In this document: positions 45,385 through 57,368 of the stretch, piece by piece
Numbering within the stretch: position 1 is the first letter of the stretch
Layout: each line of letters starts with the position of its first letter
NCBI RefSeq assembly: GCF_019059575.1
Contig: NW_024881502.1
Location: 2,422,501-2,486,500, forward strand
DNA length: 64,000 bases
Direction of reading: 5' to 3'
Source of the DNA: Amphibalanus amphitrite
Taxonomy: Eukaryota > Arthropoda > Thecostraca > Balanomorpha > Balanidae
The notes under the pieces: generated by a model
The model's input: the letters and a program-made list of their open reading frames with translations, nothing else
The model's database searches: none
Told to the model about the DNA's origin: nothing
Translations under genes and position numbers: made by a program

Positions 45385-45990
45385 GGGGTCGGCCCGGGGC
45401 TCCAGGTGGATGGGGCCCGGGCCCCCGGGAGAACGGGCCCGGGCCCCCGATGGATGGGGTCCGGGGCCCCCGGTGGATGGGTCCGGGTCCCCGGGAGAAC
45501 GGGCCCCGAGCCCCGGGTGGACGGGGCCTGAACCCCCGGGAGAACGGGTCCGGGCCCCCAGGAGAACGCACCCTGGCCCAATGGGTGGATGGGGCCCGGG
45601 CCCCGGGAGAACGGGCCCGGGCCCCGGGAGAACGGGCCCGGGCCCCCAGGAGAACGGGCCCGGGCCCCCAGGAGAACGGGCCCGGGCCCCCTGGGTGGAT
45701 GGGGCCCGGGCCCCGAGCCCTGGGTGGACGGGGCCCGGATCCCCGGGTGGATGGGGCCCGGGTCCTTGGGAGAACGGGCCCTGGCCCTCTGGGTGGATGG
45801 GGTCCGGGCCCCTGGGTGGACGGGGCCCGGACCCCCGGGTGGATGGGGCCCGGGCCCCGGGTGGATGGGGCTCGGCCCCCCCTGGTGGACGGGCCCCGGA
45901 GCCCCGGGTGGATGGGGCCCGGAGCCCAGGTGGACGTGGCCCGGGCCCCCGTGTGGATAGGGCTCGGGCCCAGGGCCCGGGCCCTCGGGT
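45385..45990. repeat. GC-extreme minisatellite inside the hAT element
   Basis: Alternating units gggcccgggcccccgggaga and gtggatggggcccgggcccc, 18-24 bp. Both strands stay open and mimic collagen-like Gly-Pro ORFs. Confidence 0.95.
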
Positions 45991-46159
45991 GAATGGGGCC
46001 CCCTAGGGTGGCCCGCTTGCTCCGCAACGCGAATAAGGGGTATTTTCGATCGGTGGGCGTTTGGTTGGTCTTGTGTCCGTGGGTTATGTATCCATTTCGG
46101 TCGATTGCCTTTTGACGGCTAAATATTTTGGTTTGGGAAAAAATATCCATCGCATCGAG

Positions 46160-46193
46160 GTACAGTACAGTACAGTACAGTACAGTACAGTAT
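46160..46193. repeat. (GTACA)n microsatellite
   Basis: About seven perfect units. Confidence 0.97.
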
Positions 46194-47051
46194 ATTTTGG
46201 TAACCAAGGACAAGAAACATCGGAGAAAATGATAGAGGTGCTCGTGTCCAGTGATAACTGATAACCATGCGTTCTAGTTTCTACTATAGAACATGCTAAG
46301 TATATTTTATAGCATAGGTTGAGGTAGGCTACCTATTGAAAAATGGAGGCCATCGATGAATTACTATGTAGTGGCTTGAAACGTTTATATTTTTAAGAAT
46401 ATTGTTGCTCCTCATGCAAAAGCGATGAATGGATCTTGGACAAAATTGAATGCTCTATGCAACTATGCCATTTTCAATTGTCAAACATACCAGTTTATGC
46501 AGCAAAACCCGTGTAATTAAGTAGATGAGTCATGAACAAATGCCATTTTCTTCAGCGATTTGTTCCACCTTGTTTTTGATCAATTAGCTTTTCATAATTT
46601 TTCCATGAGAGGTGGTACGTTTCTCTTGACCTGACCTTCAGGTGACATTGACATCCACCCTTATGCATGGGAGCAACATCAAATCACATGTTTGAATGCT
46701 TGAAACCACGAAAGGACTGCAAACGCGCCGCTAATGCGAGCCGGCATACGCCGAACCGCGATTCTGGCCAAACATGGTCTCGGAAAGTCGGCCAGGTTTG
46801 GCCTACTTTCCGACCTTTAGGTCGGAATTTGACCTTGAATTGACCTTTAGGTCATTTGGGCCAGGGTCATGAAATTTCTAGGGTAGGTGTAAAATTGATC
46901 AACGCGAGGGTACTGAAAGTTACGTCGCGATCAGCCGCTTTTTACGCGAGTTATTTGCGAAAAAAAAAACTTTAGGGGGGATTGCATCAGGCATCAGCCC
47001 CTTCCCCCCTGTGCCGCGAGGGTTAAAAATTCTTGTGAGCGAATTCACGTA

Positions 47052-48256
47052 GAGGAAAGTGGGTGTATTGCGCCCTCCTAACCAATTGCGCCCACCAACA
47101 TTCCCACGAATTCAATGGCATGTTTATAATTTTGTGTTCGAAAACAATATTTTCACCACCTGATAGTTCATTTTATGGCCCAAGCTCTCCGACGAAGCCA
47201 ATCAGCAGGGCTCAGTTACGCCATCAAAGATATTACGGCGTTTTCTTAGCTTTTTTGCAGTATTTTGAACCGTTGGCTATAAAAATCTGTGATACGTGTG
47301 TGATTTTCAGAGTGATATTTAGAAAGAAAGCCCATTTTTTCATTATATTTCACTTAAACAGTAAACTTCCTTCAGCATATTTATGATAACTTCTACGCTT
47401 TTATTAAAAAGTGCCTCAATTCTAATTGCGCCCATGGCAATTGCGCCATGGGGGCGCAAATAGAATAATGGTGTAGCTATTGTATCACGACATTATGAAT
47501 GCACCATTAACTGATTGCAATAAAGAAGGAGTTTAATGCCAGGCAGGGGAGCAGCCCGCTGTCGCCAGTCCGCAAATTATTTCTCTCGTCAAACTTATAA
47601 TGCAGCTGCCATTTAGGCTGCCAACTTGTGGTGTAATTGACAAAATACGGCATTTTCAACATGGACTCGGGCGTGAGAGGTGACAGCTATGATCAAAAAG
47701 TAAAAACTGATGTCAACAAGTTATCGAAACGATAAAAATTAATAATTTTGAGAGAAACGATTGAAAATTTAACCATGCTTTCACATATATCTAGTCGGTT
47801 ACATAAAACGTTTTCGTTGCACTTTTACAAACATACGGACACATGTAAAGTTATTTACCTGGGCAAAAAACATCGCTATTTATATCTACATTTATTATTT
47901 ATCCAGCCTGATTAACATTATAAATGTTTAAGTAAGCCGCAATGGCATTACACTGCCGGGGTGTATGCATTCCGTCTCATTCGCTTAGCCATGTTTAAGT
48001 ATAGGGCGCAATTTGATTCTAATTGCGCCATCCCCCTGGCGCAATTTACAGCAGTTGTCGGTAAATGCGCCCTTTTGCATGTTTCTGAAAAGCAGCTGTC
48101 GGAAGCAAACGAAACATTCTTAATTGATCGGGAGGCTCTTAAATCGTAGCTAATGAGTTCCTCTTTAAAGTGGTTACCAGTGCATGCTTATATCTCCAGC
48201 GGTTTTCTTACAATTGACGTTTTTCCTTAAGGTGGCGCAATTCACCCTCCTTCCCC
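47052..48256. mobile_element. TA-flanked element nested in the hAT element
   Basis: About 1.2 kb between two TA dinucleotides. The ends GAGGAAAGTGGGTGTATTGCG and complement of GGGGAAGGAGGGTGAATTGCG are about 80 per cent identical. attgcgcc motifs recur inside. No transposase. Consistent with a Tc1/mariner-type non-autonomous element. Confidence 0.6.
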
Positions 48257-49396
48257 TAATGAAGAAGAGTAAAGGCACAATTTACTACAGCAGCCAATAG
48301 ATGACTTAGAACAGGCACATGGGACTAGTTAAATATTGTCCGACGGAAGCAGGCAACAGTTCCGATTGCATATATGCTATGCATATTGCGGAAGGGGCAC
48401 ATTTCGGCGTCGAAAGATACGAATTTTTACGTCATAGAACATATTTTTGTCGTGGTCAATTTGCGCAAAAATTGAACACCGGGTGATTACCGAGCTATTG
48501 TTCTATCCAAATGTTCTGATTCAAACTCGCTCAGGGTTATCGTGCAGGTAAAGGGGGCCCGCTCAGCAGAATGTGTATGAACTATGGAGAGATTCTGAAA
48601 AATGGGTGGGGGGCCCGCACACTAGGGGGCCCGCTTTGGAGGCGATGACCCCCCCGAAATGAAATCCTGGCTGCGCCACTGAGTTTAGGTCATGTTCTGG
48701 TGAAGGTCAGGTCAAGATCACGTCAAATAAGGTCAAATGTCAAACTTGATATTTTTGCAAAAAATGGGTATTGATTCGATGCAGCTCGTCACGGGGAGTC
48801 TAATGGTGGTCTTTGTTTTGCGCTAGGTGGTCTAGAATTGCTAAAAATTCAGTTCAAAAATGTGACGTCATCAATTTTGAACAGTTTTTCCGCTATAATT
48901 TGGCCAAAAAAGAGGTATCGATCTTAAATTGGTATGCAGATAGAAGAGCGCAGGGAATATCACATATATTCCGGTTAGTTCGAAAGTCAAAAAACTTTTG
49001 GATTTTTTTGCGTTTTCTAAAAAAAATAAACTTTTTGAATTTTGGGGGTCTAAATCCCACAATTTTTAAAATCCGAGATAGCAGTTTTGTAGCGCAGCCT
49101 TTTCTCTATACATGACCATATAAAGAACTTTGAAAGTGCTTAATAACTGTAGCTTTTGTGAGCGTTTCAAGATTTCATGTTTTTTGCTTATTTTTGCTCG
49201 AACATGACCTCAGTTTGACCTCAATAACTCCTGACCTAAGGTGACCTAAGACTTGAAATTTTGTGTGAAGGTGTCAAATTGATGCCCGGTAAGGTACTAA
49301 ACATTTGGCGGCGCTGCGCGCCGCCGTTTTCTTGCTATTCAGGAAAAACCACAGGGGGGGGGGGGCAAATTGACCCCCCAGCGGGGCGAGGGTTAA

Positions 49397-49937
49397 GTAT
49401 AAGAGCATACATATACTGTTTAAGTGGCATCACTTTGCATTTGAAAAGAGCGGGAACATACACTGCATAAATGTGGACATGTGGTTGTAAAACATTGAGC
49501 TGGAATATACCTACGCCTTATTTTATAAGCTTGAACTTGGATCCAGGGGGAGAGATAAGTCATATCACTAAAGTCATAGACCCGCTTTTCACCACCACGG
49601 TCCACGCTCCCCCGGTCATTGGTCAACACCTTTTCCACTGCTGGTTTTTCCCTCCCCCCCCCCCCCCCGGTCAGCACCTTTAACGTGCAACGTGCATGTA
49701 AAAGCACTTCATTGCCATACTTAATGACATAAAGGGGCCATACTGCAGCAAACGGATACTTTTTCATAAAGGTGGACAGCACTAATGATACCATACCACC
49801 TACATCGAACGTACATATTAATACTGCCTGAAGAGGCCGATGGTAACCCTGCCGAACGCAAACAGGTAATGGATGACCAAAAGGGGTTTGGGTGCTGCGG
49901 TTCTGGACGCTTTGATACGGACCCTACATAACGCACC
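49397..49937. other. Intergenic, nothing recognised
   Basis: Poly-C tract near 49,656-49,670; no coding frame supported. Confidence 0.4.
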
Positions 49938-50461
49938 ATCAGTGGCGTAGACAGGGGGGGCATGGGGGCCAACCCTCTGAAACCAATGGCGCGCTTCTAG
50001 AGTACCCGGCGCCCCTCTGAAAATCACATTCACCCCATCCGAGACAACGCCCCTGGAGACTACAGTCGCCCCACCCAAGCTCAAGGCGCCCCTCCAGAGC
50101 GTCCAGCACCCTGCTGAAGGCAGCAGTGGCAACATCCATCCCAATGGCGCCTTCAACGCCCTTCTAAAGATCACAGTCGCCCCATCAATCCGAGGTCGCT
50201 GGCGCTCCTCAAGAGCCACTGGGGCGCACCTGAACCGGGACTTCAGTCGGCCCATCCCAGATCAATGGCGCCCCTCTGAAACCACCGGTGCCCCTCTGAA
50301 AATTTCAGTCGGACCATCCGAAATCAATGGCGCCCCTCCAGAGCGTCCGGTGCCCTACTGGAGGCAGCAGTGACCCCATCCAAGCATTGCACCCATCTAG
50401 AGCACCCGGTATCCTTCTGAAGATCACATTCGCCCTATCCGAGGTCATTGGCGCCCTCCTA
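49938..50461. repeat. hAT-like end followed by AATGGCGCCCCTC repeats
   Basis: Begins CAGTGGCGTAGACAGGGGGG, then irregular units of about 80-120 bp (caatggcgcccctc, gaaaatcaca, ccccatccgag). The repeat resumes after the mariner-like insertion, to about 51,700. The right end was not found. Confidence 0.55.
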
Positions 50462-51450
50462 CAGGGTGTTTCACTAAAAGTGTCAAAAAGTAAAAGGTCA
50501 TAATGCACATAAGAACAATGTTTTCTAAGGAAATTTGCATATCATTTCATCCGCAATTGTTGGACATTTGAATATATAACAGCGATATCACCGTCACTCA
50601 AACCTATTCCACATATCCGCCCCTTCTTTTGATGCACCGTTTCCGCACGTGTCCGGAGATGGCTCATAGCCCGTTTTCATATTCAGCGTCCAGACTGTCG
50701 GCAAAGCCTTGAATTGTGCTCTTCAGCTCCCGAAGTGATGCGACTTGAGTCTTCCTCAGCTCTGCGAGAGCTACTGAGTCACTGACCAAAACCAGAAGTC
50801 TAGCGGTGACAGATCGGGGCTTCGCGCTGGCCATGGGGGCGGGCGGTGAGGCAGCTGATTATTTGGCCCAGGAACTTCTGGTCCAGCCAGTTCCTGGTGG
50901 CTACAGCCGTCACAGTGGTTGTTTTTGATAACTTGTAAGGCCTTGGCTATTTCTTATGTTGAAATTAGCTTCTTGTTATCTTCAAAGGCCCTCAAAAAGA
51001 CCCTGACCTTTTCAACGGTTTCCGCCGAGAGGTGGGGGGCGACCCCGCCTTTTTTTGGACTGGAACTGGCATCGAAGGAGCCCTTTTAAACCTCTTAAGA
51101 AGCCATTTTAAACTTTTATAATCTGGAACGTAGCGAGGTGAGAGAGTAAAACGTTTCCTGAAAAGTCGGCATACCGTTTCAATGTTTCTGATGGCACCAA
51201 ATGTAAGTGTAATTCACCCCTCCTGTTGAGGTGTAGGTAAATAACCTGTTCTTGGTCTGTATAGGGGGAAAAAACGACTAGTAACTTTGGCCTCCTGCCC
51301 TCGCTCCGTATGGGTGTAAAATACATCTTAAATGGACAAAGCATATGTCCAAAAATTTGCAACAAAGCCACATGCGCAACCACGTGATTTGCATATTTTA
51401 TATATCTTTAATAAGCATTTACTTTTTGACACTTTTAGTGAAACACCCTG
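50462..51450 (-). mobile_element. Mariner/Tc1-type element with perfect 33-bp inverted ends
   Basis: 989 bp, ends CAGGGTGTTTCACTAAAAGT... perfectly inverted over 33 bp, with TA target duplication (50,460-50,461; 51,451-51,452). It carries a decayed transposase tail on the minus strand. The body is about 300 bp shorter than an intact mariner. Confidence 0.9.
50620..50930 (-). pseudogene. Mariner-like transposase C-terminal relic
   Basis: TRNWLDQKFLGQ, then after a frameshift WPARSPDLSPLDFWFWSVTQ, then after another VALAELRKTQVASLRELKST. WPARSPDL.PLDF is the hallmark around the last catalytic Asp of DDE_3-type mariner/IS630 transposases, and the preceding W...FPG block and following helices fit. 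Two frameshifts and stops disable it. The N-terminal paired-type DNA-binding domain is absent. Confidence 0.85.
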
Positions 51451-51452
51451 TA

Positions 51453-52383
51453 GTCACTGATGCCGCATCTGAATTGAGACTTCAGTCGTCTCGCCCCATT
51501 CAAGATCGATAGCGCCCCCCCCCCCCCATGAAACCACTGACGCCTAGCCCTTTTCAAGATGCAGCAGCCAGGCGGCGCCGAGCTGGGCTAGGATGTGCCA
51601 AGCGTTTCTTATAAGGCAGCCTCTTTAGTGCCACCCCTCGTTGCGATACCGCCCCGCAATGCGACGCCGCCCCTTCACCGTACATGCCACCCCTCAATGC
51701 AAGTGGTGCCTTAGATCATTTTTTTAAGGTTAGGTGGAACTGGTCGAAGGTCAGGTCACCAGAGACAACCGAAAATCAAATTTCGCCGATTTTGATATTT
51801 TTCGACAAAGTGGCACATAAGTCAGGATTCAGAAAGAGATTGAGCTACAGCGCCGCAGCAAAGCGCACTCGATAGCTCTTTTTATGCTCTTTCTTATAAA
51901 TTATCTCAGATTTGACATATGGTAAACGTTTTAGCCTCAAAATATACGATTTCGCGGAGGACGTTTATCTGTAATACCTTTTGGCTCAGACCTGCACGAG
52001 ATTAGTTTAACCGGCATCGTAATCCATTTTTCGAGACGAGTCAAATGAACTAGAATTTGACATTAAAAGGGCGTTTCGAGAATTAGACCTCAGGTGAAGG
52101 TCATCACCTAACCGGGAAAGGTCATATTGCATATTAGTCGATCCGTATTGCCGAGAAGGAAAATAATTATATAAGGTGTTTCATTGCTCTACCTGCTACC
52201 ATATCTCAATCGAAAGCTATTGTCCAAAACTAACTGGAGACCTTTCATGACTGAGATGAGCTCAGTAACATAAAACTGGTCATATAACGAGTGAAATTTT
52301 CGGATTAAATGTATCATGTTTACCTGTATCCCGATATTTGAGGGTGTTTTCGTTCAAAAGAAGAACATTTCAATTTTCTCCCA
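51453..52383. other. Repeat-rich intergenic DNA
   Basis: Tail of the GGCGCCCC repeat to about 51,700, then AT-rich sequence with gaaggtcatc/ggtcaggtca motifs. No coding region. Confidence 0.4.
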
Positions 52384-52534
52384 TTAACCCGCGCCGTGCT
52401 CGAGGGGGGGGGGGGGGCGTTTTTACGCCACCCCCTTAGGTTTTTCACGAATATCTCAAAAACGGTGTCGCGCAGCGCAGCCGTATTTAGTACATCTGTT
52501 TATACATCTTTTTCACACATCTTGTGAGAATTTC

Positions 52535-52797
52535 TGTAGAGACCACTCGTGCTCAGAGGTCAACCTGTATTGGTCGCTCGCCAGTCAGTCACTGCCACAG
52601 ACCAGTCCACACGACACGCTCGTCCACATTGAGCCTCAGGCAATATGCGGGTCAGCCTACCCTCCCGGCTCCCGCATGCGCAGACGCAGCCGTATGGTGG
52701 GGCCCGTATCATAAACGCAGCTACGGTAATATGTACGGTCAGGGCCTACGGAGATCGGTGAAACGTAACAGTTAACACCAATCCACCGTACAATACA
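52535..52797 (-). repeat. 3' LTR of the Gypsy element
   Basis: 263 bp, TGTAGAGACC...GTACAATACA on the plus strand, indistinguishable by eye from the 5' LTR. Confidence 0.95.
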
Positions 52798-52813
52798 CTC
52801 TCCTCCCTTTAAC
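52798..52813 (-). promoter_or_regulatory. Polypurine tract of the Gypsy element
   Basis: Minus strand AAAGGGAGGAGAG immediately before the 3' LTR. Confidence 0.8.
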
Positions 52814-52841
52814 AAATAAGTTTAGATAACGAAAACACACG

Positions 52842-55800
52842 TTACGCCTGGAAAAACTCAGTTTGTTTCCGCACGCGAGATGATCTTCGCGGAGCCATCT
52901 CCGTAGCCGATGCAGGCACAGACTTCGGAAGAGCTGGCTCAGATGGCAGAGGCATCGCGGGCAGATCCTTCGTGCCGGGCCCCGTCGAGGACCCTCCCGT
53001 CGGCTGCGTCGCCGCAGCCGTCAGCGAGCCACCGGTGTCAGGGAACGGTGCCGGGTGCGACCCCGTCTCCGGTACGGTGGGCAGACCAGTGCAGACGGCC
53101 TCGGCAGCCGGTGTGGCCGTCAGCTGCTCCGACGGGCTGAGCTGCTCGTGAGCAGCTACATCAGCAGCAGGTCCTGTGACGGGATAGTTTGCGTCAGTTT
53201 TCCGCATCAACTGATCCTGATGACGACGCCAGATCCTACCATCCTCTAATTTGACCACATATGACTGCGATCCATCTATACCCACAACTACACCTGATAT
53301 CCACGTGGGTCCCATACCATAATTGCGAGCATATATCGCATCCCCGATGTTCAGCTGTAACACTCGGGGTACAGCAGGGTCATGATTCAGCTTCTGCTGC
53401 AGCTGCTTCCGCTGAACACGGCTCTGCAGGTCAGGATGAAGAAGGTCTAGCCGGCTCCGGATCACTCGTCCCAGCATCAGCTCTGAGGGTGACACAGACG
53501 TAGTTGAGTGAGGGATTTTCCTCTGATACAGCAACCACTCAGCCAACACTAGTGGTGTCAATTTCAGAAAACGTATGTCCAAAGTCCGTCCAATGTCCAA
53601 TGCTTACGTCAACTGTCCGTCCAAAAAAGTCCAAGCCAGCCATTTGTCCAAAGATGTCCGACACCTACGCAATAGTTTACACTCAACACTGTTATTTAAT
53701 TTGCTTTCCATGTACCGTTACCAGCTCAAAAGTGTTAATCATATTGAAAGCTGAGCTTTCTAATAGCCAATCAATGTTAAACACGATTACTTTTTAAAAA
53801 TGTTGAGGTGTAGCAAGCGATTGTCCAAAGCTGTCCAAAGCCTGCTGCCATTATCCAACCGAATTCCGAATTGGACATTGGACAAAATCGGAATTCCGAA
53901 GATTCAAGTTCCGATTGACACCACTAGCCAACACAGTCTCCCAGTTCCCATCTCCACTGCGCTTAAGAGCCTGCTTAACGTCACGAACTGCCCGCTCTGC
54001 TAGCCCGTTGCCTTGACTGTGACGTGGCTCTATCGTTCTATGTTGAACCCCATTAGCCGCCAGGAACTGCTGAAAATCCTGTGAGGTAAACGTCGTAGCA
54101 TTATCAGAGCAGAGCATGTCAGGCAAGCCCCATCTTGCAAACATACGTCGCAATTTGACCATGGCTGCTTGCGAACTCACACTTGAGCACGGCTCAGCCT
54201 CAACCCACTTTGAAAAGGCGTCCACTACCACAAAAATGTACTTGCCTTTGATTGGTTCCGCAAAATCCACATGAACCCTTGACCATGGGCGTCTCGGCCA
54301 GGGCCACATACTCAGGTCAGCCCGATGAGGGGTCGGACGACTCTCCTGACACGCAGAGCATCGTCTGACCGCCATTTCCAGGTCACCGTCAATCTGGGGC
54401 CACCAGACGCAGCTCCTTGCCAGTGATTTCATCCGGCCGATCCCTGGATGGGCAGAATGCAGCTCTGAAATCACAGACTGGCGGCCCTTCTGTGGTATCA
54501 CGACCCTGTGCCCCCACAGCAGCACGCCTGCACACACAGACAGCTCCCAGCGTATCTCTGAAAACGGTTTCAATGCCGGGTCAGCTATCTCGGGCCACCC
54601 GCCCTTCTGCACCAGGTTCATTACTCTGGAAAGAACGGGGTCACGAGCTGTCAAACGTGCTACTTGCTTAGCATCAAATACAGCATCCTCAATCAGCAGC
54701 ACCAGATCTTCCTGGCCAGAGCCATCTGCAACTGGCAGGGGAAGCCTGCTGAGGGCGTCCGCGTTACCCATGTCTTCCGTGCGCCTAAACTGGATGGCAT
54801 ACTGGTACGCAGACAACTTCAATGCCCACCTACGAATGCGAGCAGACGCCATAGCCGGAATGTCTTTGTTTTCTCCAAACAAAACTACCAGCGGCTTGTG
54901 ATCCGTGACCAGTATGAACTTATTACCCAGCAAGTATTGATTGAACTTTTCTACCGCGAAAACGATCGCGAGAGCTTCCCTTTCCAACTGAGAATACTTC
55001 TGCTCTGAAGAGGTCAGACTCCTTGACACGTACCCGACAGGACGCTCAGTTCCATCCACTTCACGCTGAGCCAGTACCGCTCCAATGCCTCGAGACGATG
55101 CGTCACAGACCAGCACTTGCTCCTTCGCCGCATCGAAGTGAGCTAGAACAGAGTCCGAGGTAAGGACACTCTGGGCCCAGTGGAAGCTTTTCCGCTGTTC
55201 TGGTCCCCATACCCAGTCCTTGTCCTTCTTGAGAAGGTCGTACAGCGCAGCCAGCCTCTGAGCGCGCGCTGGTAAGTACCTGGAGTAGTAAGTCAACAAC
55301 CCAAGAAAGCTCTTCAGCTCAGATACGTTCCTAGGTTCAGGCACTGACCTGATCGCTTCAGTTTTCTCAGAAGTCGGGGAAATTCCATGCCTGTTGACCA
55401 CGTGACCCAGGTACTCAACCTGCTGAACCAAAAACTTACACTTATCTGCTCTGGCTTTTAGACCCGCGTCTTCAAGCCTAGAAAACACCTTCTCCAGCGT
55501 GGTCAGGTGTTCGGCCTGTGTCTTTCCACTCACCAGAACGTCATCCAGGAAAACAATGACGTTGGGTATGCCCTGGAGAACCTTTTCAATCTCTCTCTGA
55601 AAAATACCCACAGAACTGTTGATGCCGAACGGGAGCCTCGAAAATCTGAGAAGACCTCGTGAGGTGTTGATGGTCATGATGTCTCGAGAGTCCTCGTGAA
55701 GAACTAACTGATTGTAGGCCGAAGCCAGATCAATTTTCGAGAATACGGTACCTCCCGCTAGCGTTGCAAACAGATCCGGGACCTGTGGCAATGGATATCT

Positions 55801-57321
55801 GTCCAACCTCACCGCTCGGTTGGCCGTCAACTTAAAGTTGCCGCAGACTCGGACATTCCCGTCCTTCTTCAGCACCGGAACAATGGGCGCCGCCCAGCTG
55901 CTGTTCTGCACTTCCTCCAGGACGCCGCTGTCGATGTCCTTCTGGAGCTGGGCCTCCACCTTCTCCTTGAAAACATAGGGCAGAGAGCGGGCCTTGCAGA
56001 ACCTCGGTGGTACAGTACGGTCAATGTCCAGACGTACCTTTACCCCCTTCAGCTCTCCCAGGCCAGGCTCAAAGAGGCGCCGATACTTCTCCTTCAGGCC
56101 CTGCAAGGAACTGGTTCGAATGGCGTGCACGGCCCGCCAGTTGAGGTTGATGTGCTCCAGCCAGTCTCGTCCTAGAAGGTTAGTCCTGGCATCTTTTACC
56201 ACCACAACTGTCAGGGCACGGTGCTGTTTGCCTTCATACCACACGTCTGTTTGAAACTCTCCCAACAATGGTATGAACTGACCCGTATACGTTTTCAAAC
56301 GAGATGAGCACATTTTGAGTTTAGGCTTTCTGTTCAACTGTTCAAACGTATCCTGCCCAATCAACGATACGCTAGAACCAGTGTCAATCTCCATATCTAC
56401 ATCTGTACCTTGAAACTGAACCAGACAAGAAATGGGAGGTACACTCACCCGATGGACCGCTTCCGTTCTGCAGATCTCTTCATCCTGTTCTGCACGGCCA
56501 ACATCTGTCGTGTAGTCCGCCTCCCATTCTTCATCTGCTTCAACGGCGTTTGCTCTGCCCTGCTGCCTCCGAGGTCTGACTGTCGTCTTTCTGACTGTGC
56601 ACATTTTAGCCAAATGTCCAGCTTTCGAACAGTTGTGACACTTGTACGACGCAAAACGACACACATCAGGTGAGTGGCTCCTCCCGCCACAACGCCAACA
56701 GCGAGCCCCTGGACGAGCTGACTGACCTGACGGCAAGCCTTGCGCCCTTACCTCACATACCTCTGCCGGCACTGTACCCGGTGTGCCGGAGATCAGGTGA
56801 GCGTCTCTGCTGGAAGCCTCTATCGCCAGGCAGATCCTCTGTGCTGAGCTGAAGTCCAGCCTGGATTCTGACAGCAACCGCCGCTGCATCCGAGGATCCC
56901 TGATGCCGCAAACAAACTGCTCAGTGAGTCTGTCATCAAGCGTGGCTCCAAAACAGCAGTGCTCGGTAGCCTTCCTTAGCACAGAAACAAAATCAGCAAC
57001 GGATTGGCCTGCCGTTCGTTGACACGAGTTGAACTTGAATCGCGACACAATGACAGATGGTTTGGGTTCTTTGTGCTCCCTTATTACTTGCAAAAGCTCA
57101 TCAAACGACTTCTCAGACGTCTTAGACGGTGCTATCAAGCTACAAATAAGCGAAAAGGCCTCTTTCCCACATACCGTCAACAGCGTGGCGCGTTTCCTGC
57201 TCTCGCCTTGAATGCCGTTACATTCGATGAAGTAGTGCAGACGCTCCTCCCACTGGCTCCAGGAGTCCGTCGCCGGGTTGAATGGCTCCAGCTGCAGGGT
57301 GGCCGACGCTGCCCCATCCAT
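52842..57321 (-). pseudogene. Gypsy gag-pol, interrupted in the integrase
   Basis: The first ATG is at 57,321; an in-frame TTG 33 bases earlier is not a credible eukaryotic start. Domains, numbered from that Met: gag to about 205; two CCHC-type zinc knuckles (CWRCGG... and CHNCSKAGHLAKMC, about 208-241); aspartic protease DTGSS (about 313); RT with VFLDD (590-594); RNase H (D740, TDHK about 806); integrase HHCC (H955 to C990) and DD35E core (D1019, D1073, E1109). All catalytic residues are present. The frame is cut after about residue 1132 by the MITE at 53,550-53,926; the integrase C-terminal part (LLYQRKIPHSTTSVSPSELM, then IGDAIYARNYG) resumes beyond it and ends at 52,842. The insert plus its duplicated 8 bp is 385 bp, so it shifts the frame as well as adding stops. 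K02A2.6/Mag-like Gypsy by general appearance. Confidence 0.93.
53550..53926. mobile_element. 377-bp hAT-type MITE inside the Gypsy integrase
   Basis: Exact 8-bp target duplication GCCAACAC (53,542-53,549; 53,927-53,934). The terminal inverted repeat TAGTGGTGTCAAT is complemented at the right end. Subterminal tgtccaaagtccgtccaatg-type repeats. Related in its ends to the 1.8-kb hAT-type element at 16,614. No coding capacity. Confidence 0.93.
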
Positions 57322-57343
57322 GGCCGTAGAAGTCGCCCCGCCG

Positions 57344-57367
57344 CGCCGGTTCAAATCCTCGTCGCCA
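57344..57367 (-). promoter_or_regulatory. Primer-binding site of the Gypsy element
   Basis: One base inside the 5' LTR the minus strand reads TGGCGACGAGGATTTGAACC. Its complement is a textbook tRNA 3' end (GGTTCAAATCC T-arm, then TCGTCGCCA). The match length points to a perfect tRNA primer; the tRNA species is not identified. Confidence 0.85.
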
Positions 57368-57368
57368 G

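Larger units (their letters stand above)
45220..48681. mobile_element. hAT-type DNA transposon, 3.46 kb, no transposase seen
   Basis: Perfect 16-bp terminal inverted repeat CAGTGGCGCAGCCAGG, with exact 8-bp target duplication AGTTTAGG (45,212-45,219; 48,682-48,689). The interior holds a GA microsatellite (45,290-45,318), a GGGCCCGGGCCCC-type minisatellite (45,385-45,990), a (GTACA)n run (46,160-46,193), one TTAA-element end (about 47,034) and a nested TA-flanked element. No hAT dimerisation or catalytic motif was recognised, so it is probably non-autonomous. Confidence 0.9.
44759..49396. mobile_element. TTAA-flanked element C, split by a hAT insertion
   Basis: Ends TTAACCCGCGCCCC and complement of GGGGCGAGGGTTAA, each followed by a G-tract hairpin. 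Removing the hAT element and one 8-bp duplication leaves about 1,168 bp, the size class of the similar elements at 52.4, 59.0 and 60.2 kb. The interior is non-coding and rich in ggtcaggtca. Confidence 0.65.

Noticed and set aside
45215-46213. Collagen-like Gly-Pro ORFs on both strands
   Set aside because: Product of the GGGCCCGGGCCCC minisatellite; open in several frames at once and inside a hAT element.
49938-51700. Complete hAT element with CAGTGGCGTAGACAGG end
   Set aside because: No complementary right end or 8-bp duplication found, so only one end is claimed.
57321-57354. Gypsy gag-pol start at 57,354
   Set aside because: The codon is TTG and overlaps the primer-binding site; the ATG at 57,321 is the credible start.
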